From positions 38,974,995 to 39,038,994 of the forward strand of contig JAJKFL010000011.1 in NCBI GenBank assembly GCA_021186555.1: a DNA stretch of 64,000 bases. Reading direction: 5' to 3'. The notes under the pieces are model-generated. The model made no database searches. It worked only from the letters and a program-made list of their open reading frames with translations, and was not told the DNA's origin. The position numbers and the translations under genes are program-made. Position 1 is the stretch's first letter. Each line of letters starts with the position of its first letter. Source of the stretch: Reticulitermes speratus (Eukaryota; Arthropoda; Insecta; Blattodea; Rhinotermitidae). Positions 44,775 through 55,750 of this stretch are shown one piece after another.

Positions 44775-46435
44775 AGTTCGTGTAGGATTTGTGGTGGACT
44801 AAGTGGCACTGGGACAGGTTTCTCTCCCAGTACTTCAGTTTTCCCCTGTCAATATCATTCCACCAATGCTCCATACTCATCCATCCATCTACCACCAACG
44901 CTGTATAATGTTTCTCTCCCAGTACTTCAGTTTCCCCTGTCAGTATCATTCCACCAATGCTCCATACTCATTCATCCATCTACCACCGACGCTGTATAAT
45001 GTTTCTCTCCCAGTACTTCAGTTTTCCCCTGTCAGTATCATTCCACCAATGCTCCATACTCATTCATACATCTACCACCAACGCTGTATAATGTTTCTCT
45101 CCCAGTACTTCAGTTTCCCCTGTCAGTATCATTCCACCAATGCTCCATACTCATTCATACATCTACCAACAACGCTGTATAATGTTTCTCTCCCAGTACT
45201 TCAGTTTCCCCTGTCAGTATCATTCCACCAATGCTACAGACTAATTCTTCTATCTACCACCAACGCTGTATAATGTTTCTCTCCCAGTACTTCAGTTTCC
45301 CCTGTCAGTATCATTCCACCAATGCTCCAGACTCATTCATCCATCTACCACCAACGCTGTATAATGTTTCTCTCCCAGTACTTCAGTTTTCCCCTGTCAG
45401 TATCATTCCACCAATGCTCCATACTCATTCATACATCTACCACCAACGCTGTATAATGTTTCTCTCCCAGTACTTCAGTTTCCCCTGTCAGTATCATTCC
45501 ACCAACGCTCCATACTCATTCATACATCTACCACCAACGCTGTATAATGTTTCTCTCCCAGTACTTCAGTTTCCCCTGTCAGTATCATTCCACCAATGCT
45601 CCATACTCATTCATACATCTACCACCAACGCTGTATAATGTTTCTCTCCCAGTACTTCAGTTTTCCCCTGTCAGTATCATTCCACCAATGCTCCATACTC
45701 ATTCATACATCTACCACCAACGCTGTATAATGTTTCTCTCCCAGTACTTCAGTTTCCCCTGTCAGTATCATTCCACCAATGCTCCATACTCATTCATCCA
45801 TCTACCACCAACGCTGTATAATGTTTCTCTCCCAGTACTTCAGTTTCCCCTGTCAGTATCATTCCACCAATGCTCCATACTCATTCATCCATCTACCACC
45901 AACGCTGTATAATGTTTCTCTCCCAGTACTTCAGTTTCCCCTGTCAGTATCATTCCACCAATGCTCCATACTCATTCATCCATCTACCACCAACGCTGTA
46001 TAATGTTTCTCTCCCAGTACTTCAGTTTTCCCCTGTCAGTATCATTCCACCAACGCTCCATACTCATTCATACATCTACCACCGAAGCTGTATAATGTTT
46101 CTCTCCCAGTACTTCAGTTTCCCCTGTCAGTATCATTCCACCAATGCTCCATACTCATTCATTCATCTACCACCGAAGCTGTATAATGTTTCTCTCCCAG
46201 TACTTCAGTTTCCTCTGTCAGTATCATTCCACCAATGCTCCATACTCATTCATACATCTACCACCAACGCTGTATAATGTTTCTCTCCCAGTACTTCAGT
46301 TTCCCCTGTCAGTATCATTCCACCAATGCTCCATACTCATTCATACATCTACCACCAACGCTGTATAATGTTTCTCTCCCAGTACTTCAGTTTCCCCTGT
46401 CAGTATCATTCCACCAATGCTCCATACTCATCTCA
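44775..46435 (+). repeat. 91-bp minisatellite grown from inside a family S3 SINE, about 18 units
   Basis: Before the array, 44775-44830 reads like the S3 SINE body (GGATTTGTGGTGGACTAAGT, GGCACTGGGACAGGTTTCTC). The 91-bp unit (TTTCTCTCCCAGTACTTCAG, CCTGTCAGTATCATTCCACC, AATGCTCCATACTCATTC, CCACCAACGCTGTATAATG) begins with the same SINE segment found at about 59930-59990. Units differ by few bases. The remaining part of the unit (ATCTACCACCAACGC) is not seen in the intact SINE. Confidence 0.92.
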
Positions 46436-47726
46436 TACTACTTTTATCAATAATACAGGCGGGCGAGGCTTGGGAACGTTCAGAAGAATCAATGCTCTGT
46501 CGTTGGACATAGCAGTGTTGCTCATTGTTCATTCTTCGAAGCTCTGCCATTGTGGCCAATGCTGCCAGCACACTGCCGACCGTTCGACGCGATCAATCAA
46601 AGCCCCCCACCCCCCCGGCACACATAAGACATGTCCCTTATTTCACGTCAAGACGCTCATTTGTCTTGTCCCGTTTTTGTTTCTGCCCTGTCGTCATAAA
46701 GTGGCACACGTCCTCGCGGGACATTTGTATGTCTTACAGCCTTCTAAGTTTTCATCTGGGAAATTTAATTACAGAATGTTGCCACCAACTGTCAGTAGTT
46801 ACCTCCAAGTACCTACTGACAACAAGTGACGTACATTGAATCGTGTTTGATGAGATCTGCACTCTTCTGGGGTATTACTCAGCGTCGAATGGTAATCTTT
46901 TACTGACGTTTCGGGACAGCGTATCGGTCCCATCTTCAAAGGTCGGGGAACGTCCTTGACCGTTGACCTTGGTTTTTAAAAAACGGGGTCCCAGACCACG
47001 ATCCATGAATTCGGTTTGTTACTAACTTAAAGCGAATGTATTCCATACAAGCATACAAACAAAATCACGACAGTTCCGAATTTCCAGTGAGTTTGAACCC
47101 GGGGCCCCATGCGGTCACGAAGCAAGATTTGTCGGTCAGTGACAGCTAATTTGTCATTCTGTTCATGTAACGTCTGTCTGTCATACATTGTGATCTGCAT
47201 CCAGAAGGCGGTGAAACAACAAACTGATCGTCAGACGTTATCGGCCTGAAGACAATGTCTATTGTTTGGACAAGCTGGTCGTTGTCTTTCAAGACTATGA
47301 GCTGCATTCCACTGGCACACAGCGAGGTTGAGATTGTCCGTGGAGATAGCGACCACAGGCAGCTTCATTGTCCGTAGCAGCACTGCGCAGCGGCTGTTTG
47401 GGGAGTCACATCTCTCTCAGTTATTTTCTTCTATATATCGTACATTAAATTTAGTTCCTTCTTCAGGTCGTTGTGTCAGTTGTACATTAAGCTACTTATA
47501 TTTGTGTGCTTTTGTCGTTTTTTTTTAATTCGTTCTTTAATTCAGCCCATCATTTTAGGCGCTGTAGAGAAACCTGTGGAAAGCGACCGTTACATACATC
47601 ATGTCTGTCTGTCTGTCCGTCCGCACAGAACAGGGAGATTCCCACCGAATTTTTAGGAAATTTTATATTTGGGGTTCTTAACCAAAATTTTATGTTATTC
47701 GTATCGCACATTTTGTGATTATTTAA
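46436..47726. other. Spacer with one MITE family B arm
   Basis: At 46850-46950 ATGAGATCTGCACTCTTCTG, then GACGTTTCGGGACAGCG and CCCATCTTCAAAGG match one arm of family B (compare 50140-50385), without its partner. A CTGT microsatellite lies at about 47602-47620. No gene recognised. Confidence 0.55.
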
Positions 47727-48166
47727 GTTCTATCCGACAAATGTACAATTTTATTTTCTATTATTCAATATATATATTTCATTGAAGATGGTCCAACATG
47801 TTTCGAACCTTATATGAGGTTCATCTTCAGGGACATTATTTTAAATTACACCAGCCCTTCTTCAAAGTTACATGTTAGGTTATATAATTTAAAATGTTGT
47901 AATTTGTTTTTGGTGTTTCTATATTGATGAATTTCTTTTGCCTTTCTGGCATTAATAAATTTTATGTTATTCCTACCCTAAATTTTTTTATTATTTTAAA
48001 GTTTATAACCTAACATGTACCTATGAAAAAAAAGGCTGGTGTAATTTAAAACATATATCCCTGAAGATGAACCTCATATAAGGTTCGAAACATATTGGAC
48101 CATCTTAAATTAAATATATATGTATTTAATAATACAAAATAAAATTTTACATTTGTCTGACAGAAC
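47727..48166. mobile_element. Palindromic MITE, about 440 bp
   Basis: Outer arms GTTCTATCCGACAAATGTAC and, inverted, TACATTTGTCTGACAGAAC type (one-base spacing changes). Inner arms include GATGGTCCAACATGTTTCG, CCTTATATGAGGTTCATC and AATTACACCAGCC, each mirrored on the right. The long loop is AT-rich. It shares the GTTTCG and CTTCAGGGA signature with the other palindromes. Confidence 0.88.
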
Positions 48167-48487
48167 CAAAATAACTAAAATTTGTAAACACGTTCCGGCT
48201 GTCTTTACCATCTGTCACAACCAACAGCCGCCTTACATTAACAAACACCTACGTACGTTGCAGTCTTCAGTCCATATTGGTTTCAATAATTGAGATAGCC
48301 TGTTTTTCTGTGAGCTACGAGCTTTGGGTTGAAGAAACAGTTGAGCATCGGCCGTGATCTATTGTAAACACTGATAGTCAACGTTTGTGTGGTGTCGATT
48401 GTAATTTTGCCTCTTACGGTAACTCGATAATAATCGATTGTAAGTCTGTTGTTAATACGAAGAAATATTACATATCGATATTCACGT

Positions 48488-49295
48488 TATATTGACCGTA
48501 CATTTTGATTTAATTAGCAGTATTATAACCAAAAATGCTCTTTTTGTATTTCTGTTACACTTTTACCCTACATATGTTTCGGCTGTGGTCCAGCCATCAT
48601 CACGGTACATCAGTAGGTTCACCTCACTGTCACCGGTTCATTTGGTATTATCACGTCATCACAATGTTTTTGTAACTTTTGTTCACTTCCAAATGCAGGC
48701 TGTGTTCGTCTTACGTCGAAAGCTCGAGGTATAACACTGCGGGTTGCAGTTATAAAACGGTATATTGTTGGTAGTAGTTAAAACATTAAACTAACTAACT
48801 AACTAACTAACTAACTACATGTAGCAGAGTCCTTCTTGAGAAGCTAACAGTTCCTCAGCTAGTCAAGAAATTACCCGCGTTTTATGGAACCCGAAGGTTC
48901 ATTACCGCATTCACAACAGCCCGCCACCTGTCCCTATCCTGAGCCATATCAATCCAGTCCATGTCCCCCCATCCCACTTCTTGAAGATCCATCTTAATAT
49001 TATCCTCCCTTCTACGTCTGGGTCTTCCAAGTGGTCTCCTTCCCTCAGGTCTCCCCACCAAAACCCTGTATGCACCTCTCCCCTCCTCCATACGTGCTAC
49101 ATGCCCCGCCCACCTCATTCTCGATTTGATCACCCGAATAATGTTTGGTGATCAGTACAGATTATTAAGTTCCTTAAATTTGTTAAAATTGTTAAAAATT
49201 GTTTAAACGTATGTAGGGTAAAATTGTAACAGAAATGTAAAAAGTACATTTGTTGTTATAACACTGCTAATTGATTTACATTTAGTGTTTAAATA
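48488..49295. mobile_element. Palindromic element split by a LINE insertion
   Basis: 48498-48575 (TTTTGATTTAATTAGCAG to TTTTACCCTACATATG) is mirrored at 49207-49285 (CGTATGTAGGGTAAAATTG to CTGCTAATTGATTTACA). Between the arms lie the TTTCGGCTGTGGTCC centre and the L-A LINE fragment at 48786-49175. The arms are about 80 bp and moderately diverged, so the element is older than the LINE copy inside it. Confidence 0.75.
48786..49175 (-). mobile_element. LINE 3' end, family L-A, open C-terminus
   Basis: Minus strand, 49133 down to 48882, gives an uninterrupted 83-codon end of a non-LTR reverse transcriptase: [59 protein letters not shown] and NLRVP, then the stop. The 3' UTR and an AACT/TTAG tail (48790-48820) follow. 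Its 5' end is truncated near GATCACCCGAATAATG. This is the best preserved of the L-A copies in the window. Confidence 0.92.
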
Positions 49296-49740
49296 TTCGA
49301 TGTTTTTCTGGGAATTGTTAAGAGATGTCACAGGTATTAGTGAAGTGTGTATTGGCTGGATGAAAGCCCAAAGATGGTCGAAACCACGCAGGGAAGGACA
49401 ACAGACTTCTCTTTTCGACATCGCCCTGCCGTCGGCCTAACAGAGGTCACAAAAAGACGTTATGCTTACAGTAATCTTATGCGGCGCTGTTAAAGGGACG
49501 TCACCTAGACTGGCTGAAGTCTATAAATGTGTCCTGCAGTAAAACTGCTTGTGGGCGGACGCAGTGTACTTTGCTGGACCAAGGAAGTGATTGCAATCAG
49601 CACAGTATTGCTGGTGTCAGCATTCCGCGCTGACAGCAATCAGCGAAGTTGACACGATGCGTGGTTGAACGTAAGCTTGAACTGGGGGGAAATGTCATTC
49701 GAATTTCTGACAACTGGTAACGAGGTTCTGATATCAGGTG
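49296..49740. other. Unannotated spacer
   Basis: No gene; GATGGTCGAAACCACGC near 49373 recalls a MITE arm. Nothing else recognised. Confidence 0.45.
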
Positions 49741-49771
<31 letters not shown>

Positions 49772-49905
49772 CCATGCAGCACAGTCCTTCTTGAGAAGCT
49801 AAAAGGTCGTCAGCTAGTCAAGAAATTCCCCGCGTTTTATGGAACACGAAGGTTCATTACCGCACTCACAAGAGCCCGCCACCTGTCCCTATCCTGAGCC
49901 ATGTC
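49741..49905 (-). mobile_element. LINE family L-A, strongly 5'-truncated tail
   Basis: An ACTA microsatellite, then the reverse complement of the L-A 3' UTR and the last codons (NLRV in altered form, CCTGTCCCTATCCTGAGCC) end abruptly at CATGTCAG. About 165 bp only. Confidence 0.88.
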
Positions 49906-50139
49906 AGCTGAACTGCCATAAAATACGAAACTCACAGGAATTGCCAAAACAACGCGCTTGCTGCCACCTGCTGACAAAGAATACAAGACAAAATAGGTTT
50001 TGATATTTATACACAAAATTTTCTACAAAATGTTGCGAATAAAAGAATTATTTTCTATAAAAGTGCGTCGCATGTCTGGGAAATAAATAATACCATTTAC
50101 CATATTAACAGTTCACATTTATACTGACAGTACAATGAG

Positions 50140-50385
50140 AGGTTTAAACAAACACTGTTACGCGTGTATCCAGGCTTCCGCCGCGGTGAAAATGAGATCT
50201 GCGATATCCTGGGATTTTAAGCAGCGTAAATTGGTAGTTTGTTAACGACGTTTCGAGACAAGCTATCTCTCTCATATTCTTCGACTGCTTGACTCCGAAG
50301 GTTGGACCTATAGGTTGTCTCGAAACATCTGCAACAAAATACCAATATACGCTGCGTAACATCGCAGAAGAGTGCAGATCTCGAA
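50140..50385. mobile_element. Palindromic MITE, family B
   Basis: Left GAGATCTGCGATATCCTGG and right AACATCGCAGAAGAGTGCAG are inverted, with inner GCAGCGTAAATTGGTA against TACCAATATACGCTGC and TTTCGAGACAAGC against TTGTCTCGAAAC. The left margin also holds CAGGCTTCCGCCGCGGTG as in 34559-34725. No coding content. Confidence 0.82.
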
Positions 50386-50479
50386 CACTGTTTTTGTGAA
50401 CATAGCTGATATATATACATATTATTGTACTGCTTGTAGTTACATAAACATTTTACATAATGAGTGTGTTACACGGCCA

Positions 50480-50930
50480 GATGTTGATAGCTTCTGCAGT
50501 CTGTCTTACGACAGGTCCGTAGCTTCTTCATTCTGCAGTCTGTCTTACGACAGGTCCGTAGCCTCTTCATTCTGCAGTCTGTCTTACGACAGGTCCGTAG
50601 CCTCTTCATTCTATAGTCTTTCTTACGACAGGTCCGTAGCCTCTTCATTCTGCAGTCTGTCTTACGACAGGTCCGTAGCCTCTTCATTCTGCAGTCTGTC
50701 TTACGACAGGTCCGTAGCCTCTTCATTCTGCAGTCTGTCTTACGACAGGTCCGTAGCCTCTTCATTCTGCAGTCTGTCTTACGACAGGTCCGTAGCCTCT
50801 TCATTCAGCAGTCTGTCTTACGACAGGTCCGTAGCCTCTTCAGTCTGCAGTCTGTCTTACGACGGGTCCGTATTCTCCTCCAAAGCGAGTTCTACACAGA
50901 ATGCGATCTAGTGATTCCTCTATCAATGTC
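50480..50930 (-). mobile_element. LINE family L-B 3' end with 39-bp array, about 10 units
   Basis: On the minus strand 50930-50860 encodes ESLDRILCRTRFG then YGPVVRQTAD and stop, the known end of a non-LTR reverse-transcriptase family. The last 39 bases, which hold GYGPVVRQT, the stop and a few bases more, are then repeated head to tail about ten times. The downstream side has no shared 3' UTR with the other L-B copies. One unit has CTATAGTCTTTC variants; the rest are nearly identical. Confidence 0.9.
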
Positions 50931-51536
50931 CAATGTAAATATAAGCCCAGTTTGCTGGTGAAAAGAGTAACTTTTTTCAGTAATTTAATTAAAACTGTGA
51001 ATCTGATGAAAATGAGCAAAATGTAATCTAAACATGCTGGGAACTCTATTACGACCTAAGTACCTGTAACATTACGCAGGCGTTAAGCAGGCAAGCCTGC
51101 GTGGAGGTAAACACGCCAGTATATGAGCAGCTTTATGTAAAAAATTTACATTCAAAACTGATAATCACCCACAAAACATTTCGGCGCTACTTTGGATCCA
51201 AACAATGGATACGTCAACGGAGGGCGTCACGTGTGCGACGTTTAGGCGTAATAAAAATTTATAGTCGTGTGTGGCACTTTGCTGGTGCTGACATCTGTTA
51301 GGAAGGGGGCCGCATCTGATGTAAATGAACGCAGTACACTCCGTGCTGGCTCAACAATGCGCTGGCCTCGTGGATTTCGTACGAAGGCCAATTCATGTCA
51401 TTGCTAGCGCGTAACAGAGACATTGTAAGTTAAAACAAGACGGGAGGAAGTTAATTCTCTCACGTTTTTTGTGCTAAAAAGAGTCTCATAAACATGTTTT
51501 TGAGACTCTTTTAAATAAATAAAATAAAATCCTTCT
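50931..51536. other. Unannotated spacer
   Basis: Unique sequence with a short hairpin near 51480-51510 (GAGTCTCATAAACATG facing TTTTTGAGACTC). No gene recognised. Confidence 0.5.
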
Positions 51537-51800
51537 CGGACTCTTGACCCGTGAGGATGTGATCGATACGTTGTCCCGAAACGTCGGTAAAGGATTGCTT
51601 TATTCTTAGAATTTTTTACCCTTGAAGATGGGACCGGTACGTTGTCCAGAAACGTCGGTAAAGGATTGTTTTATTTTTGGAATTCTTGACCCGTGAGTAT
51701 GGGACCGATACGTTGTCCCGAAACGTCGGTATGCAATTACCACACGACGCCGTGTAATTACCCAGAAGACCCCAGATTTCATCAACATCGAGGCAGGAGG
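51537..51800. repeat. Tandem triplication of a MITE family B arm
   Basis: Three head-to-tail units of about 60-66 bp, each with a CTTGACCCGTGAGGATG-like start, ACGTTGTCCCGAAACGTCGG and AAAGGATTGTTTTATT. The last continues into CAGAAGACCCCAGATTTC and a terminal AACATCGAGGCAGGAGG like the outer end of family B. So one arm of a palindromic element was duplicated in tandem. Confidence 0.85.
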
Positions 51801-51848
51801 ACTGAAATCAAGGTTAAATAAAATAGCAATCTAATTAACAAATTAAGC

Positions 51849-52090
51849 TACGGGCTTGACGGTCCGGGGTTCGAATCCCGGCAGGTGTAGGTGATTTTTA
51901 TCTTCTCCAAAACGTCCAGACAGACTCTGGGGCCCACCCTGCCTCCTGTTCAGTGGATATCTGGGTTATTTCCCGGCGGTAATGTGGCTGGGGAATGAAG
52001 TTAACCACTTACCTCCACGTAGTTACCTGGTTAAGAATCAGTGGAGCTATACCTCTACTTCTCCTATATGCCTTCATGGTGTGGATAGAT
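51849..52090 (+). mobile_element. SINE family S2, 5'-truncated
   Basis: Begins within the tRNA-like head (ACGGTCCGGGGTTCGAATCC B box) and continues with GGGGCCCACCCTGCCTCCTG, GGTAATGTGGCTGGGG and AGCTATACCTCTACTTCTCC as in 43905-44180. The A box is missing. Confidence 0.85.
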
Positions 52091-52469
52091 AAAACGTTAC
52101 TCGTGTTGAGTTTTGATCCCAGACATTTTTCCTTTCCCTTTCTAATGATCCCTAACACTAAGCCCATTCGTCAGTGATTACACGTCCTCTGCTCTAATTA
52201 TGAATGCGAAACGCCATTTGATCAGAACCATTTGTGCTAACCACCAGATGCGCCACTTCGGTCGATATCCTAATCCTGCTTTGCGGCACACCAAATGGCC
52301 ATATCGCCTATCTTCATGCCGTTTTAACCGCAGCGGACTGGAGGTAAAGGTAAAGGTAAAGGTCAAATTTCACTGTGATTAATTGACCCTTCACAGACGA
52401 AAGTGAGCGGGAATTATAAATAAAGCTGCTATTTCTACGGCACAGTGAACACTTTCCGTCTCCATTACT
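52091..52469. other. Unannotated spacer with GGTAAA microsatellite
   Basis: An AGGTAA 6-bp microsatellite lies at about 52344-52364. No other feature recognised. Confidence 0.5.
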
Positions 52470-52610
52470 TGTCTCAAAACATTGGCGGAATGATATTGAC
52501 GGGGGGAAACCGAAGTACTCGGTGAGATATCTCTCCCAGTGTCACTTTGCCCACCACAAATTCCACATAGAGCGGCACGGCATTGAACCATGGCTACCGT
52601 GGGGAGAGGT
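52470..52610 (-). mobile_element. SINE family S3 remnant
   Basis: Minus strand reads GGAATTTGTGGTGGGCAAAG, TGACACTGGGAGAGATATC, GTACTTCGGTTTCCCCCCG and CAATATCATTCCGCC, matching the S3 body at about 59908-59980 and also the unit of the 91-bp array. The head is decayed. Confidence 0.75.
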
Positions 52611-52781
52611 TGTTGGCTTATCACGTGAGTTATGGAGTGGCCCACAATTTTTGATATTATTTCAGGTTCTCGTGGCGGTTATTGCGAACCTCTGGGGTGT
52701 GACGCCGAGTTTACTATGTAGATAAGTATCGTGTCTTCTGCTCTGAAGATGACGGCGGCAGATTACTGCGTAACAGACAGG

Positions 52782-52782
<1 letters not shown>

Positions 52783-52812
<30 letters not shown>

Positions 52813-53150
52813 CCATTTAGCACAGTCCTTCTTGAGAAGCTAACAGGTCGTCAGCTAGTCAAGAAATTCCCCGCGTTTTATGGAACCCGACTGTTCATTA
52901 CCGCACTCACAACAGCCCGCCACCTCTCCCTATCCTGAGCCATATCAATCCAGTCCATGCCCCCTATCCCACTTCTTGAAGATCCGTTTTAATATTATTC
53001 TCCCATCTACGCCTGGGTCTTCCAAATGGTCTCCTTCCCTCAGTTCTCCCCACCAAAATCCTGTATGCACCTCTCCCCTCACCCATACGTGCTACATGCC
53101 CCGTCCACCTCCTTGATTTTATCACCCGAATAATACTTGGTGATGAGTAC
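52783..53150 (-). mobile_element. LINE family L-A 3' end
   Basis: ACTA microsatellite tail (52783-52812), the 3' UTR reverse complement, then C-terminal codons of the L-A reverse transcriptase on the minus strand ([15 protein letters not shown]-like region, WAGHVA remnant in TGCTACATGCCCCG). Several frameshifts. The 5' truncation near GGTGATGAGTACAGAC is at almost the same point as in 36485 and 48786. Confidence 0.87.
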
Positions 53151-53705
53151 AGACTGGACTAGAATTATGTTTTCCTTATTATCAAATTCCTTTCGATCCT
53201 TTCAGTACTTTATCCTGCTTGTTCCATCGCAATCTTGCCGCTGTCACGACACTGTTTAAAGCGGAACTCTCCTTCCATTAATGTCCATATTCCCCTCCAG
53301 CTCTGTACCTAGCTAACGATATTCAAATAACACCAAGAAGGGAAATCCCCTAGCCATGTAATTCTATTGTAATAATACCGTTTAACAGCGGAATTCGAGC
53401 AGATTATGGACAATCCCCTAGGTACACGTCATTCATTTTGTGCTGAAGGCAATGAACGGAAGACAGTCCCTGCATGAGCCTTGCATCCTGTGGCCGTAGA
53501 TGCAGCAGAAAGACCCAGACTAACATTTGTTTTGTGATCTGTTATTATATAGAAACCAAGTGCACGTCATATGACATGCTGACATAATATTCACGCGCTA
53601 TTCCACGGACACTTTTACCTTTCGTTTGTTTTATTCTTAGAGTAAACCAATCATTAATTTATTAATCTGACTACTGGCGGTTGGTTATGCTATGTTATGT
53701 TATAT
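53151..53705. other. Unannotated spacer
   Basis: No recognised feature. Confidence 0.5.
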
Positions 53706-53965
53706 TTTTGTGGGGAGGCCTGAGGGAAACAGGCCTCTTGTAAGACCTAGACGTAGATGGGAGGATAATATTAAAATGGATCTTCAAGAAGTGGGATGAT
53801 GAGGCATGGTCTGCGTTGATGTGGCTCAGGATGGGGGCAGGTGGTGGGCGTTTTTGAATGCGGTAATGACCCTTAGGGTTCCATAAAATTCAGGGAATTT
53901 CTTAACTAGCTGAGGACCTGTTGGCTCTTCAAGGAGGACTTTGTTCCATGGAGTTAGTTATGTTG
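53706..53965 (+). mobile_element. LINE family L-A 3' end, more decayed
   Basis: Begins TTTTTGTGGGGAGGCCTGAG and runs through GATGGGAGGATAATATT, CTTCAAGAAGTGGGATG and ATGACCCTTAGGGTTCC to a short GTTA tail. Frameshifts and missing bases mark it as an older copy than 48786-49175. Confidence 0.85.
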
Positions 53966-54039
53966 TTTTTATATGAGTCATATACGTCACATGCAATACA
54001 ATGATGCTCAGTTTTTTCTTCGGCTTCAGCGGGATAGAA

Positions 54040-54210
54040 TCATTCATTCTGCAGTCTGTCTTACGACAGGTCCGTAGCCTCTTCCAAAGCCAGTTCTCCA
54101 CAGAGTGCGATCTAGTGCTTCCTCTTTCTATTTCCAGTATCTTCTATTTTCCTTAAGGTCATCCAGTAGCTGCTTACGTCTTCTCCCTCGTGTTCCCGTC
54201 ATCTCCTTCC
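54040..54210 (-). mobile_element. LINE family L-B 3' end with a single 39-bp unit
   Basis: Minus strand: RGRRRKQLLDDLKENRRYW, a stop, KEEALDRTLWRTGFGRGYG then PVVRQTAE and stop. The 39-bp unit that is repeated at 50480 and 56255 occurs once here (54045-54083), followed by ATGAATGATTC. This copy shows the unexpanded state of the element's 3' end. Confidence 0.9.
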
Positions 54211-55114
54211 TTGTAACTTTCCTTCAATCGCGTGTTTTAGAAGGCAGTTTCTACGCAACATAGAATACAGAGAATTAATATCATTCAACGATATCAGGCG
54301 TCAGATATCTTAGGTGTGAGCTTCGTGATGATTTACACTGCATGCGACTTGTTTTGATGTAATAATTAGATAATTGTATCGCAGAGTTGGAAGTGCTGGC
54401 GAACAGTTCTCCCCCTTTAATTGCTTTACTCTCGCTGTGATTAAATTTCGTTTTATCCCCGGCAAATTCTGAGCAGGCAGTCGCTGAATATGCATCAGGA
54501 TCTGCTTCGTGCTGATGCCTCAAACAGTCCGTATTCCTCTCCTCGATAAACATTCCCCTAACGTCTCGGTCGCAATGGCTCTATTGAACTCACTGGGGAA
54601 TTCGTGAGCGCTGTTCATACGGAAGTAATGGAAAGGACTGTTCTCTGCGCGGTCCGCCTTGATATAAGAACTTGTAGTTCACTATCTCGCCGTTTGGGGC
54701 GGCAGCTGTTAACGTATCGTCCATTATATAACAAATGTATTATGTTTGTGACACATTTATTTTACGATAAATAAAAGAAGCAACACACGTGTTTGAGTAA
54801 ACCTTTCAGAGACTTTTATATCGTCGTGTTTGCTAGACTGCTCGGTCTATGTCAACATGTATCCGGAAGGTGCTGCCAACATTGAAATTTTGAACATTTT
54901 AAAGTGATAAGTGAGGTAAAGTGAAGGGTATAGAAGTGTGGGGAAAATTATCTAATAAATGCAGGGGAATGAAGTGAAGTGAAGTGAAATGAAGGGAAAA
55001 CGGGGGGGGGGGGGGGTGCCGTGAAGTGTAGATAAGCGTAGTGAAGTGGACGTCCTGGTGAGTTGTGTGTGCATCACTTTCAAGATCTGAAATTTAATTT
55101 TTGTATATTATGGT
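54211..55114. other. Unannotated spacer with GAAGT microsatellite and poly-G
   Basis: A GAAGT-type microsatellite at 54968-54990 and a G run at 55001-55016. Open frames at 54281-54553 have no recognised motifs. Confidence 0.5.
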
Positions 55115-55436
55115 TGTAAAAATCCGTAGCACCACTTCCTTCGGAGGGGAAGTAAAGCCGTCGGTCCCATGTCGTAGATTTACGGCATGTAAAAGAACCT
55201 TACGGGCATGAATAGAACTAGTAATGCTCGTAAGCAAAATTCAGCGTCCATTTCTCACCCAAGTCTCCTGACTGACTGACAGATGGCTCTGGCAGTCACA
55301 TCAGGATTGAGTCGAACAGCGCGGCCAGTGGGCTGGTCACTCACTGCCACAAATTCACAAGTAACCTCGGAAAGAGGAGGCCCAAGCGCATATAGGGCTG
55401 TCGAGCCATGGTTATTGTTATTATTATTATTATATT
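55115..55436 (+). mobile_element. SINE family S1, 5'-truncated
   Basis: Matches 42005-42330 from CTTCGGAGGGGAAGTAAAGC through CAGATGGCTCTGGCAGTC to a 3' end with GGGCTGTCGAGCCATGG and a TTATTA microsatellite tail. The tRNA-like head is absent. Confidence 0.9.
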
Positions 55437-55709
55437 ATGGTTAACTCATTGCTTTGTACACCTAATTATTTTTAACTCTGATTCATCTACGTTAGGTTTT
55501 TTTTGTTAGGCTTAGCTAATCTTTATTTTTGTAGTGTGTGTGTTTTATTGTTTATGTAAGTTTGTGTGTTGTTTTGAGTGTTGTGTGTTACTTTTTGTGA
55601 TGAGTGTAATTCTGTGTTATGTCACTGTAATACCACTGTCACTGTAGTACCACTGTCACTGTAGTACCACTGTCACTGTAGTACCACTGTCACCGGTATA
55701 AACCCAGTA

Positions 55710-55750
<41 letters not shown>

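Noticed and set aside
44803-46829. Overlapping open frames in the 91-bp array
   Set aside because: The unit is a SINE-derived minisatellite, and the frames shift from one unit to the next because 91 is not a multiple of three.
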